A stretch of 64,000 bases of DNA from CBFHMJ01 sp965656875 (GTDB lineage Bacteria > Pseudomonadota > Gammaproteobacteria > Enterobacterales > Alteromonadaceae), in NCBI GenBank assembly GCA_965656875.1, contig CBFHMJ010000009.1, positions 62,001 to 126,000 on the forward strand, in the 5' to 3' direction. Below, piece after piece: positions 17,080 through 24,808 of the stretch; position 1 is the first letter of the stretch; each line of letters begins with the position of its first letter. The position numbers were made by a program, and so were the translations under genes. The notes under the pieces are model-generated. The model saw nothing but the letters and a program-made list of their open reading frames with translations, searched no databases and was not told where the DNA came from.

Positions 17080-18732
17080 TCACGCGTTTTGGGTGTGTTG
17101 CTCTTTATTGCTGGTTGAGGAAATCGTTGTAGCATCGAAGACTACCTCCGGGTATGTCACCACGGCGTCTTCTTCAAATAAATTTGTAATATGACGTTTG
17201 GCTTCAAACGGGTCGATATCACCCTGTTCGATACGCATTCGAGCCCTGTCAGCCATACTTTTCCAGCCTTGTTGACGAATGTGTTGTTCCAGTGCGGCCA
17301 GATTGTGAGTCGCGATAAAATCACGGCATGCATCATCAAACATGATCAACTCAGCGATCAATATTCGGCCTTTGGTACCAGTACCCTGGCAGTGCTCACA
17401 GCCAGCCTCGTGTCGAACCCAGGCATTGCTGAACCCCACTACGCTTTGTTTCACTCGACACACCGGACAATTAGCGGGTATCAAACGTTGCGCAACAATA
17501 CAGCGAAACAAGTTTCGTTCTGACAACACTTTTGGGCTGATGCCTTCGTCAATCAGACGACTTAATGCGCCAATTGCATCGTTGGTGTGTAGCGTTGAAA
17601 CCATCAGGTGACCTGTCAGTGCCGATTTGATCACGATATCGGCCACATCCTTTGAACGCATCTCACTAATACCAATAATATCTGGATCTTGTCGTAATGC
17701 ATTTTTAAGGTAGTCCGTAAATCCCAGACCTTTCATCTCGGGGAATACAGGTTTCTGCACGGTATTTTTGCGTTTTACGCGATACTCCACCGGGTCTTCA
17801 AGCAAGATGACTTTTCGGTCTTCCTCTATCGTTTCATACAGGGCAGCCAGCGTCGTTGATTTACCCGATCCGGTTGGCCCGGTCAGCAAAATAATCCCAG
17901 TCGGCGCTTCGGTAGATTTAATCATCATGTCCCGGATGTCCTGATCCATACCGAGATCGGCAATCGTTTTTTTCGCTTCCTGCGACGTTCGAATCACTCG
18001 CATAACGGTATGAGAGCCTTCAAGCGCTCCACTTTTTGAGGTTCGAAGATTGATGCGTTCCCGCTTACTTTTTTCAGGGTTATCCGGCTGGGGAATTTCA
18101 ATCGTCATATAGATTGAAACATCCGCCATCTCATTTTCATCCGTCACTGAACGATAATCAGGCGATTTGGTATTGAGACCCGCCGCGATAATAGAAATTG
18201 CCTGCTCACGGCCTAATGGTGTGCGCTGACTAAACAAACCGTCTACACGAAAAACAGCTTCAGCCCGGTCTTCATAGACATAAAAATGAATGTCTGATGT
18301 TCCCATCTGGACAGCTTCAGTAACGATATTTTCCAGGTCTTTGAGTGCTGCACTGTGAGATTCCTGGTTGTCGGTTTTATCTGGCAAGTGTTTGGCCGAG
18401 TTCGCATCGTGCAAAATGGCATGGATCTCTTTTGGTCGGGTATAGCTCACCAGGATTTTTGAGACCGAGTGTTTAGACAACAACAGTGATTCAATATTCT
18501 GGATTTCCAGTGACTTACGGTCATGGGCCCGGCGAGTTGTAACGATCACAGCCGTTTTATCCATCGAAGAAGGAGTGATCACGGCAATATAGCTGGTGTC
18601 CGGATCATCCAAATCACCATTACCTTCATAAGCCATGCATAATTCCAACAATGGACGAAAGAAACGGTAGCCGTTGTCCTTATATTCGTTGTACGTAATT
18701 TCGACATTATCCAGTTCAATCGTGTTAACCAT
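17080..18732 (-). CDS. pilQ: PilQ-like pilus assembly ATPase
   Basis: 550 residues of the GspE/PulE secretion ATPase superfamily, energising pilus extension from the cytoplasm. Residues ~1-130 form a variable N-terminal domain. Then comes GTSDIHF (linker), GPTGSGKST (Walker A, ~283), an Asp box (LLEDPVEYR), RQDPDIIGISEMR (Walker B), GHLMVSTLHTNDA (His box), and a four-cysteine zinc site (CPVCR ... CEHCQG). The presence of the cysteine pairs favours an assembly ATPase over a PilT retraction ATPase. pilP ends 8 bp upstream. No pilT-like gene is in the window. Confidence 0.88.
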   Translation of the reverse strand: MVNTIELDNVEITYNEYKDNGYRFFRPLLELCMAYEGNGDLDDPDTSYIAVITPSSMDKTAVIVTTRRAHDRKSLEIQNIESLLLSKHSVSKILVSYTRPKEIHAILHDANSAKHLPDKTDNQESHSAALKDLENIVTEAVQMGTSDIHFYVYEDRAEAVFRVDGLFSQRTPLGREQAISIIAAGLNTKSPDYRSVTDENEMADVSIYMTIEIPQPDNPEKSKRERINLRTSKSGALEGSHTVMRVIRTSQEAKKTIADLGMDQDIRDMMIKSTEAPTGIILLTGPTGSGKSTTLAALYETIEEDRKVILLEDPVEYRVKRKNTVQKPVFPEMKGLGFTDYLKNALRQDPDIIGISEMRSKDVADIVIKSALTGHLMVSTLHTNDAIGALSRLIDEGISPKVLSERNLFRCIVAQRLIPANCPVCRVKQSVVGFSNAWVRHEAGCEHCQGTGTKGRILIAELIMFDDACRDFIATHNLAALEQHIRQQGWKSMADRARMRIEQGDIDPFEAKRHITNLFEEDAVVTYPEVVFDATTISSTSNKEQHTQNA

Positions 18733-18740
18733 AGCAGCAC

Positions 18741-19445
18741 CTAATACGCGTATAGCGTGACTTGCTCTTCATCTTTTGCCAGCACTACTTCTTGCGCTGA
18801 AACGGATTTCACATCAACTTTGCCAAACAATTTGTACCCTTGTTTAGCTGGAATGCTTTTGTTGTCGTAATTCAGACGAGCAATATAATCTGAGCCTTCT
18901 TTGATGATCGCCCGTAGCGCGAACTGAGAGAGTTCAATCACGGACGATTTCTCCTTCACGGCAGTTTGTCTGCGGTCATCCCGGCGAATTCTGTTGCGAT
19001 TCATCCGTGAAGCCGACTGAGTATCAACCGAATCTTTTTCCGACGCTTTGGCTAATTCATCATCAATTTGATCACGCTTTCTCGCCCACATATCAGCGTC
19101 GTAACGAGCTTTTTCTTCAGCCGCTTTTTCTTTTGCTCGTCGCGCCCTGAGTTCCTGAATTCGATAGGATTTGGCTTCCACCAAAAAAGAATACGCTTCT
19201 TCCTGATTAGGGGAGTTCGCCACAATTTGTGAGGCCAGCGCATCAACACTGGTCGCAACAACCCCACGAGCCGGGACTTTGATTTGCTGTTTTACCGCTG
19301 CCGTTGATGCCGGATTTTTCACTGGTGCAACAGATGCAGATTTAACCGTTTGCGTCGATGGCAGATTCGACATCATGCGATATCCCATTGCCGACATAAG
19401 AATACCCAACGAGCCAGCCGCCAGAATCAAGGTTCGTTTATTCAT
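18741..19445 (-). CDS. pilP: PilP-like pilus biogenesis protein
   Basis: 234 residues with one N-terminal membrane segment (LILAAGSLGILMSAMGY), then a flexible, Ala/Val/Pro-rich spacer, a highly charged coiled-coil (RARRAKEKAAEEKARYDADMWARK starts it), and a small beta domain at the C terminus (GYKLFGKVDVKSVSAQEVVL). The last part resembles PilP and GspC-type clamp domains that touch the secretin. It overlaps pilO by ATGA and lies 8 bp before pilQ. The family call relies on gene order more than on sequence. Confidence 0.65.
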   Translation of the reverse strand: MNKRTLILAAGSLGILMSAMGYRMMSNLPSTQTVKSASVAPVKNPASTAAVKQQIKVPARGVVATSVDALASQIVANSPNQEEAYSFLVEAKSYRIQELRARRAKEKAAEEKARYDADMWARKRDQIDDELAKASEKDSVDTQSASRMNRNRIRRDDRRQTAVKEKSSVIELSQFALRAIIKEGSDYIARLNYDNKSIPAKQGYKLFGKVDVKSVSAQEVVLAKDEEQVTLYAY

Positions 19446-20704
19446 GATTTATCCCCAATAATTGAAATCTTTAAACCGCCGGTAAATCGTTCATCATCAA
19501 TAATGTACTGTCCTGCGTTAGGGTCGCCACTGTCGCCGCCAATACTGACGGGTAGCCCGCGGGTAATTGCGCCAAGCGTCAGTAAGTCTTCTTTATAGAT
19601 CCCGCGAAACTGGAACATCAGCTCTCGAATCAACCATTTATTACCTGCGCCTTTGGGAACATCGCGAACAAAGGTAATTTCAGCGCCCGGAATAAACGTA
19701 TTAATGGCATCGCGTAAATGATGATGCAGTTGCACTACGTTATAGAGCTTTTCTTCCCCCTCTTCGGCAGCACGGATATTTGCTCCGTGGCCGACCAATA
19801 CGATTTCATTCTGATTCACCATCACATGGAGCTGATTTGCCCGGGCAAAACGAGACAGGGTCTCGAAATCACCTTTATCCGATGGCTGCATTCGGTAACT
19901 TACCTGACCTTTAGTGTGCGTCACTTTATCGACAATCCAACCAGGCAATGCCATGAGACCAACATGAATGTTGTAATCCTGAGACATACGATTAAGCACC
20001 TGCACCACATCCTTATTCATCGCGGCAAAAAAAGGCTCCCACGGATTCACAATGACATGCTGCTGTTCCGGTTCCTGGCTGAGTGATGCCAGTTGGCTTG
20101 CGCCAAGCATCGCTAAACTGGCAACGGCGATGTATAACAACCAGGGCTTTCGTGCCTGAATACGAGCAATCGCTTCACGCTCGGGTAAAAATGCAACAGC
20201 ATCATCAGGTAACAGCTTGTCAGTCAGTGCAGCTGAGATATTTTCAATCCGGTTTGCAAACGTCTGTTCAATGCGAGGAAGCGACACGTCGTCGATAAAC
20301 TGGAAATTGATCAGTGTCATTCTTTCCAGCTCTCCCACTCCCATCAATGATTCGACAGCAAGCTGGATATCTTCTTTTGGCCCGGCCTTATCCTGGCGAA
20401 TCATGAAATCTTTAATAATGACAATGACGTTATTTTCATCATCATTACGTTCCAGATAAACCGCATCCCGAATACCAGCTTTATGACAATAGGCAAGGAA
20501 TCGTGCAGCAAAGTCATAGCCGCCTTTTTCTGATGTCAGTGCCACATGCAGAGCATCGTTCAGAGGCAAAACACTGACAAAACGAAAGTCGAGCCGCTTT
20601 GCTTCTTTGCGAATTTTGTCTTCCCGGCCTGCCCCGCGATACAGCGCTCTGAAAGGCTGGAAAATCCATCGGTTATTTTCTTTCGGGCTGGAATAAATAC
20701 GCAT
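19442..20704 (-). CDS. pilO: PilO-like pilus accessory protein
   Basis: 420 residues. A cytoplasmic N-terminal half (to about residue 185) is followed by one membrane segment (PWLLYIAVASLAMLGASQLASL) and a periplasmic half. This is the topology of PilO2/TcpD-type proteins of type IVb pili, which link the cytoplasmic machinery to the outer-membrane secretin. GGAGCATCGG precedes ATG. The stop overlaps the start of pilP. The periplasmic part contains two ring-building-like segments (IHVGLMALPGWIVDKV... and YNVVQLHHHLRDAINTFIPG); the second resembles secretin N-domain folds, which is unusual for PilO and only suggestive. Confidence 0.65.
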   Translation of the reverse strand: MRIYSSPKENNRWIFQPFRALYRGAGREDKIRKEAKRLDFRFVSVLPLNDALHVALTSEKGGYDFAARFLAYCHKAGIRDAVYLERNDDENNVIVIIKDFMIRQDKAGPKEDIQLAVESLMGVGELERMTLINFQFIDDVSLPRIEQTFANRIENISAALTDKLLPDDAVAFLPEREAIARIQARKPWLLYIAVASLAMLGASQLASLSQEPEQQHVIVNPWEPFFAAMNKDVVQVLNRMSQDYNIHVGLMALPGWIVDKVTHTKGQVSYRMQPSDKGDFETLSRFARANQLHVMVNQNEIVLVGHGANIRAAEEGEEKLYNVVQLHHHLRDAINTFIPGAEITFVRDVPKGAGNKWLIRELMFQFRGIYKEDLLTLGAITRGLPVSIGGDSGDPNAGQYIIDDERFTGGLKISIIGDKS

Positions 20705-20714
20705 CCGATGCTCC

Positions 20715-22226
20715 TTAACTGTTCACGATTCGTGGCGTGATCAACACGATGGTTTCAGAGGTTTTGTTGTTCCCACCGTATTCTCCCCCCAGAATCATCA
20801 GACCTCCGGTGGAATTTTCGGTATATTCCTGTCGTTCTTCACTGGAGCCACTAATCAGGAGGGTTTCACCGTCTTTAACGGCGAATTTCAAAAAGATATC
20901 GGAATTAGTGGTTTCAGGCGTTTCTATCGACTTTTCGCCACTGGTGACCTGACGAAGATTATCAAGCCGGGTTATTTTGGATGAGAGCTGAATAATAATG
21001 TGATCGTTCACCGCATTAGGCAGCATATAAATCGCGTCGCCTGTTTTGAGAATGCCTGGCATCAGGTTTTCCTGAGAGCCGACATTAGCTGTCGCCGTAC
21101 CACCACTTTGCGCCAGATAACCAATCTCACCACCCTCCACCAGTTTACTAACCTGATTATTAAGACTAACCACCCGGCGATGCTTCACGCTACTGACCAC
21201 ACCGTGTTTATCCAGAATATTCAATAAGACCTGAGAACCGGCGTACTTACCCGTTTCCTGGCTGTATCCAAGGATAGTAGGCGCTAACTCATTCGTGTTC
21301 AGAGTATCGAACGCTGACTGCAAACCGAACACGCCGCCAGTGGCTAAATCCTGTTTTATCACGCTCCAGTTGATTCCCCGCTGACTACCTTCATTCGCGG
21401 TGAATTCAACAATTTGCAGATCCACCGCAACCATACGAGTGAGCTTTTTATTCTCGCTTTCAATGTATTGTTCAATATTGAGAACGTTGTCCGGGAAGTC
21501 CTTAATCATCACGGTCGACGTCGCCTGATTAATAACGTAACTACCTTCTTTACTTTTCAGCAGTTCAATCGCTTTGCGAATATCGTCCCAGACCGACAGG
21601 CCTTTGGTGGAGAAATTAATGTACTCATCGGAATCTGCAAATCCGGAATCACTGACCACCGTATTCATCGCCCCACCCATGCCTCCACGACCACCTGAAC
21701 CAGATTCGTTTTCTTTTGAACCGAACAAATACTCTGTTTGTCCGGCAATAAACGACACATCAAACTCTTCTACTTTGAATTTACTCCAGGTCAGCAAATC
21801 ACCTTCGATCTGATAGGAGTACTTGGTGGCAAATGATATTTTGTCGAGTAAACCGCCGACCGTCCCATTATGAGACAATGAGAACCGGCGGGATTTATCC
21901 AGACTATCCAGGTAGCGGATGTTGACCCCCCGACGAGCAAGCTCGTCTCGCATCACTTCTTCCAGGGTGTAGTCCAGATAACTCCCCTCCGATACCTCAA
22001 AAAACCAGCCGGGCATATCCTGATCTTTTTGTTCAAGCGCAGGCACATAAAAGTCGTTGGTGTAGCGAACATGCTGTAATTCCCGTTCCGTCACTGCAAA
22101 TTGTTTAGCCTGTTCGACGGCTTTTAAACCGTCAGATTTTGCTTCGTCCATCAACGAAACAGACGATGCACAGCCAGTAACCAGAGCGCTGAATAACACG
22201 CTGGCAAAAATCCCCTTAAATGTCAC
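20715..22226 (-). CDS. pilN: PilN-like lipoprotein secretin
   Basis: 503 residues. GTG start with AGGAG upstream. The signal peptide ends in a lipobox (ALVTGC, Cys19), as in R64 PilN and BfpB. An N-terminal domain near residues 90-190 is followed by a secretin N1/KH-like ring domain (VINQATSTVMIKDFPDNVLNIEQYI) and the C-terminal secretin barrel (VDLQIVEFTANEGSQRGINW..., then VVSLNNQVSKLVEGGEIGYL and ETIVLITPRIVNS). It forms the outer-membrane pore through which the pilus emerges. It follows the TcpQ-like gene by 11 bp. Confidence 0.85.
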   Translation of the reverse strand: MTFKGIFASVLFSALVTGCASSVSLMDEAKSDGLKAVEQAKQFAVTERELQHVRYTNDFYVPALEQKDQDMPGWFFEVSEGSYLDYTLEEVMRDELARRGVNIRYLDSLDKSRRFSLSHNGTVGGLLDKISFATKYSYQIEGDLLTWSKFKVEEFDVSFIAGQTEYLFGSKENESGSGGRGGMGGAMNTVVSDSGFADSDEYINFSTKGLSVWDDIRKAIELLKSKEGSYVINQATSTVMIKDFPDNVLNIEQYIESENKKLTRMVAVDLQIVEFTANEGSQRGINWSVIKQDLATGGVFGLQSAFDTLNTNELAPTILGYSQETGKYAGSQVLLNILDKHGVVSSVKHRRVVSLNNQVSKLVEGGEIGYLAQSGGTATANVGSQENLMPGILKTGDAIYMLPNAVNDHIIIQLSSKITRLDNLRQVTSGEKSIETPETTNSDIFLKFAVKDGETLLISGSSEERQEYTENSTGGLMILGGEYGGNNKTSETIVLITPRIVNS

Positions 22227-22237
22227 AGACCGATCTC

Positions 22238-22684
22238 CTATGGTTTTTTAATCACAACATTGCCGTTCCCGGTAAACTCCGCCAGCAAGTCATAGGGTTT
22301 CAGGACATCGTTGATCAGGTGATCAATCGTCGGTCCTTTTAGCGTAAATTGATTCGGCCATTGAAAGTTTTCAGAGGCTTGCCAGTGAATGTCATCCGCC
22401 GAAGCAATACGCTCATGTTTAAGTAATAAATCCATCACTTGTGGCATTAACGGGCCTTTTTTCAATCCATATTCCACTCGATTATCATTGGGGTAGACAC
22501 TGAACTGACCATCATGTTGTGGTTGAGCATCCGGCGCGGACGATATTGGCCGATGATGAACAGATCCAGATCGAGCCTCACTGGATGCCGTCAACCCGCT
22601 GTCCACCTCCAGCAAGACCTGGTCACCTGCTAACACCGGAAATTGCGTTGCCAGGCACGCGGTTAAAAACCATTGTTTATTCAT
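22238..22684 (-). CDS. TcpQ/PilL-C-like secretin partner
   Basis: 148 residues with an N-terminal signal peptide (MNKQWFLTACLATQFPVLAG). The C-terminal ~70 residues (WQASENFQWPNQFTLKGPTIDHLINDVLKPYDLLAEFTGNGNVVIKK) have the shape of TcpQ and of the C-terminal PilL domain, a small periplasmic module that helps the secretin reach the outer membrane. It lies directly before the secretin gene, as in TcpQ-TcpC pairs. No lipobox is seen. Confidence 0.65.
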   Translation of the reverse strand: MNKQWFLTACLATQFPVLAGDQVLLEVDSGLTASSEARSGSVHHRPISSAPDAQPQHDGQFSVYPNDNRVEYGLKKGPLMPQVMDLLLKHERIASADDIHWQASENFQWPNQFTLKGPTIDHLINDVLKPYDLLAEFTGNGNVVIKKP

Positions 22685-22699
22685 AAAAAAATACCCTGA

Positions 22700-23437
22700 T
22701 TAACTGAGCCAGACAGAAACCACTTTATATTGGTCCGACACATGAAATTGCGCGGTTGGAATGAATGATGATAAGAGAGATTCCAGCAACGAATGTATTT
22801 CGCTGACTGATGCAACAGGATCCAGCGTAACCAGTCTGACTCGCTGAATAGCATGAGGCTTGATGTCGTAAGGCAGAACATCCATCTCCAGCGACCAGCC
22901 TAATTGTTGCAATACACTGGCAAGCTGATGGTTGAACGTTTCACCAGAAACGGACAATTCACGATTTAACAATCGAGTAAACAAGATCCGCTCATCAGCA
23001 GCATCGTATAAACCATCCAGTCCGTCGATTTCACTGTAATCCGACGCCATCAAACCTCGTTGTATTCCAGCCGATGCAGGCTGACCGCGATAAACCGCAA
23101 TCACCTGATGCTGCTCGGCCCGCTCTGCGGGTTTGAGAAACACAGATACTTCTGTTGCCCGATCAAGATGTTCTAACAACGTATTCACCCGAGTCGCCGC
23201 CAACTGATACTCAGCCTGATTATTCGCTGACGCGACCAATGTCAGACGACGCTGTTGGTCATCAGAGTGGAACATACGATCAACATGTTGGCGAAGTGCA
23301 AACTCATTATTGAACGCATCAACATCTTCTGCGTATCGAACAAAAAATGCAGGATAGTCATCGACCTGGTGCAACGGCGTCACCTGACACCCGACCAGCA
23401 GTGAAACCACCATGACCAACGGCAGAGTTTTTATCAT
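22700..23437 (-). CDS. PilL-like lipoprotein, first gene of the pilus operon
   Basis: 245 residues. The signal peptide ends in a lipobox (LLVGC, Cys17). Residues ~150-245 (LASVLQQLGWSLEMDVLPYDIK ... YKVVSVWLS) resemble PilL/TcpQ-type modules, and the middle is not recognised. It opens the pilus operon and precedes the TcpQ-like gene by 15 bp, so a split PilL made of two proteins is a reasonable reading. A G-rich tract and a palindrome lie in its upstream region. Confidence 0.5.
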   Translation of the reverse strand: MIKTLPLVMVVSLLVGCQVTPLHQVDDYPAFFVRYAEDVDAFNNEFALRQHVDRMFHSDDQQRRLTLVASANNQAEYQLAATRVNTLLEHLDRATEVSVFLKPAERAEQHQVIAVYRGQPASAGIQRGLMASDYSEIDGLDGLYDAADERILFTRLLNRELSVSGETFNHQLASVLQQLGWSLEMDVLPYDIKPHAIQRVRLVTLDPVASVSEIHSLLESLLSSFIPTAQFHVSDQYKVVSVWLS

Positions 23438-23474
23438 TAGCTGCGACCTGTTGATTAAGATGGGAGTAGTTTAT

Positions 23475-23524
23475 GGGGTTGGAGCGATGGGTGTTTGGAA
23501 AAGGTGGGGTTGGAAGTATGGGGG
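23475..23524 (+). promoter_or_regulatory. G-rich tract upstream of the pilus operon
   Basis: On the plus strand four runs GGGG, GGG, GGGG and GGGGG are spaced 10-14 bases apart, with extra GG pairs between. This could fold as a G-quadruplex with long loops, and on the minus strand the operon leader is correspondingly C-rich. It is located 38-87 bp before the first pilus gene. Confidence 0.35.
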
Positions 23525-23577
23525 TTTGTTGTTAAGTTTACATAACCTCGAAGTACAAATCACAACATTGCACATCA

Positions 23578-23592
23578 TAGGATGCCATCCTA
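23578..23592. promoter_or_regulatory. Palindrome between the pilus operon and fic
   Basis: TAGGATGCCATCCTA has perfect 7-bp arms around a central C. It sits between two divergent genes, about 140 bp before the pilus operon start and 105 bp before the Fic start, so it could be a shared operator. Confidence 0.4.
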
Positions 23593-23696
23593 CCATCAAT
23601 GAAGATAGGAACCGATTAAGCGGCTACACCCCTGTATTTTTAGATCCAACAATCTGATGTATCATGACGCCAAGGTTGACTTATATAAGGCTTCAA

Positions 23697-24719
23697 ATGT
23701 CTGGCTATACACCTCCCTTTACGTTAACACACCAAATTCTCAAGCTTGTGGCAGACATTAGTGAAGCTATTGGACGATTAAGTCATGAAGTTGAACAACA
23801 GAAGTTACTCCGCTTACGCAAAGTAAATCAAATGCGAACCATACAAGGTTCACTGGCTATTGAAGGGAATACATTATCTGAAGCTCAGATTACTGCAATT
23901 CTCGATGGCAAGCGGGTCATCGCCCCTCCCAGAGAATTACAGGAAGCCCACAATGCGATTGCAGCCTATGAAGCTTTAGACACCTGGGACTCGGGAAATG
24001 TCAGTGATTTGCTTAAGGCACATCAAATGTTGATGAAAGGGCTCGTAGAAGCCCCTGGATATTATCGTAATCAAGGGGTTGAAGTTATGTCAGGCGATAA
24101 AGTTGTACATATGGCTCCACAAGCCGACAGAGTTCCAACACTGATGAATGAGCTATTAGGTTGGCTCAATCAAACAGATATTCATCCATTAATTGCAAGC
24201 TGCGTATTCCACTATGAATTTGAATTCATTCACCCTTTTTCAGATGGTAATGGGAGAATGGGCAGACTCTGGCAAACGCTGATTCTGTCAAAATGGCATA
24301 AAGTACTGATTAATATTCCGGTAGAAAGCCTAATTTATAGTCATCAGAAAGACTATTACCGAGCTATTCAGGTCAGTACTCAACGGGCCGACTCTTCACC
24401 CTTTATAGAATTCTCACTAAAAATGATTTTGGACGCTATTAACCAAAGCACCACTGGTACAGTTGAAGCTGAAGGAATAAATGAGGGAATAAATGAAGGA
24501 ATAAATGAAGGAATACCATTATCACTTCTGGACCAAAAGATACTTAGGTTACTAAGACAATATCCCAACGCCACCAATGCCGATCTTGTACAACATATCG
24601 GAAAGTCCAGAAGTACCATTGAGCGACGTTTAAAATGGCTAAAAGACAATCTCTTGATTGAACGTCAAGGTTCCAGGAAAACAGGTCACTGGATAGTAAA
24701 AGAATCGATTAACCGTTGA
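23697..24719 (+). CDS. Fic-domain AMPylase-like protein with C-terminal winged helix
   Basis: 340 residues. Fic enzymes attach AMP to target proteins. The catalytic motif HPFSDGNGRMGR is intact (near residue 180). An inhibitory-helix motif SLAIEGN lies near residue 60, so this is a class II, self-inhibited Fic protein. The linker holds repeated EGIN units, and the last ~80 residues (LDQKILRLLRQYPNATNADLVQHIGKSRSTIERRLKWLKDNLLIER) form a winged-helix DNA-binding domain. Start ATG at 23697 is preceded by AAGG. It lies opposite in direction between the pilus operon and VirB4. Fic proteins with this layout may act as stress or toxin-like regulators; the target is unknown. Confidence 0.9.
   Translation: MSGYTPPFTLTHQILKLVADISEAIGRLSHEVEQQKLLRLRKVNQMRTIQGSLAIEGNTLSEAQITAILDGKRVIAPPRELQEAHNAIAAYEALDTWDSGNVSDLLKAHQMLMKGLVEAPGYYRNQGVEVMSGDKVVHMAPQADRVPTLMNELLGWLNQTDIHPLIASCVFHYEFEFIHPFSDGNGRMGRLWQTLILSKWHKVLINIPVESLIYSHQKDYYRAIQVSTQRADSSPFIEFSLKMILDAINQSTTGTVEAEGINEGINEGINEGIPLSLLDQKILRLLRQYPNATNADLVQHIGKSRSTIERRLKWLKDNLLIERQGSRKTGHWIVKESINR
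24471..24515 (+). repeat. 12-bp tandem repeat in fic
   Basis: Three full copies and a partial copy of GAAGGAATAAAT, the second with G for A at one position, encode EGIN repeats in the linker. The unit is a multiple of three, so copy-number changes alter linker length without breaking the frame. Confidence 0.9.
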
Positions 24720-24808
24720 TGATAGTTTTCCGGCAGTTTCCCGCAGTTTGTACAACGTGACACAGCATCAACATCTGACGCCGTCCTGTTTTCCTGAATA
24801 ATCGCCCA

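Noticed and set aside
16843..17135. Two short minus-strand frames between pilR and pilQ
   Set aside because: They run across the terminator and palindrome, lack ribosome-binding sites, and their composition is not protein-like.
24471..24515. Tandem 12-bp repeats as a possible CRISPR-like array
   Set aside because: Unspaced, in frame and coding for a protein linker in the Fic gene.
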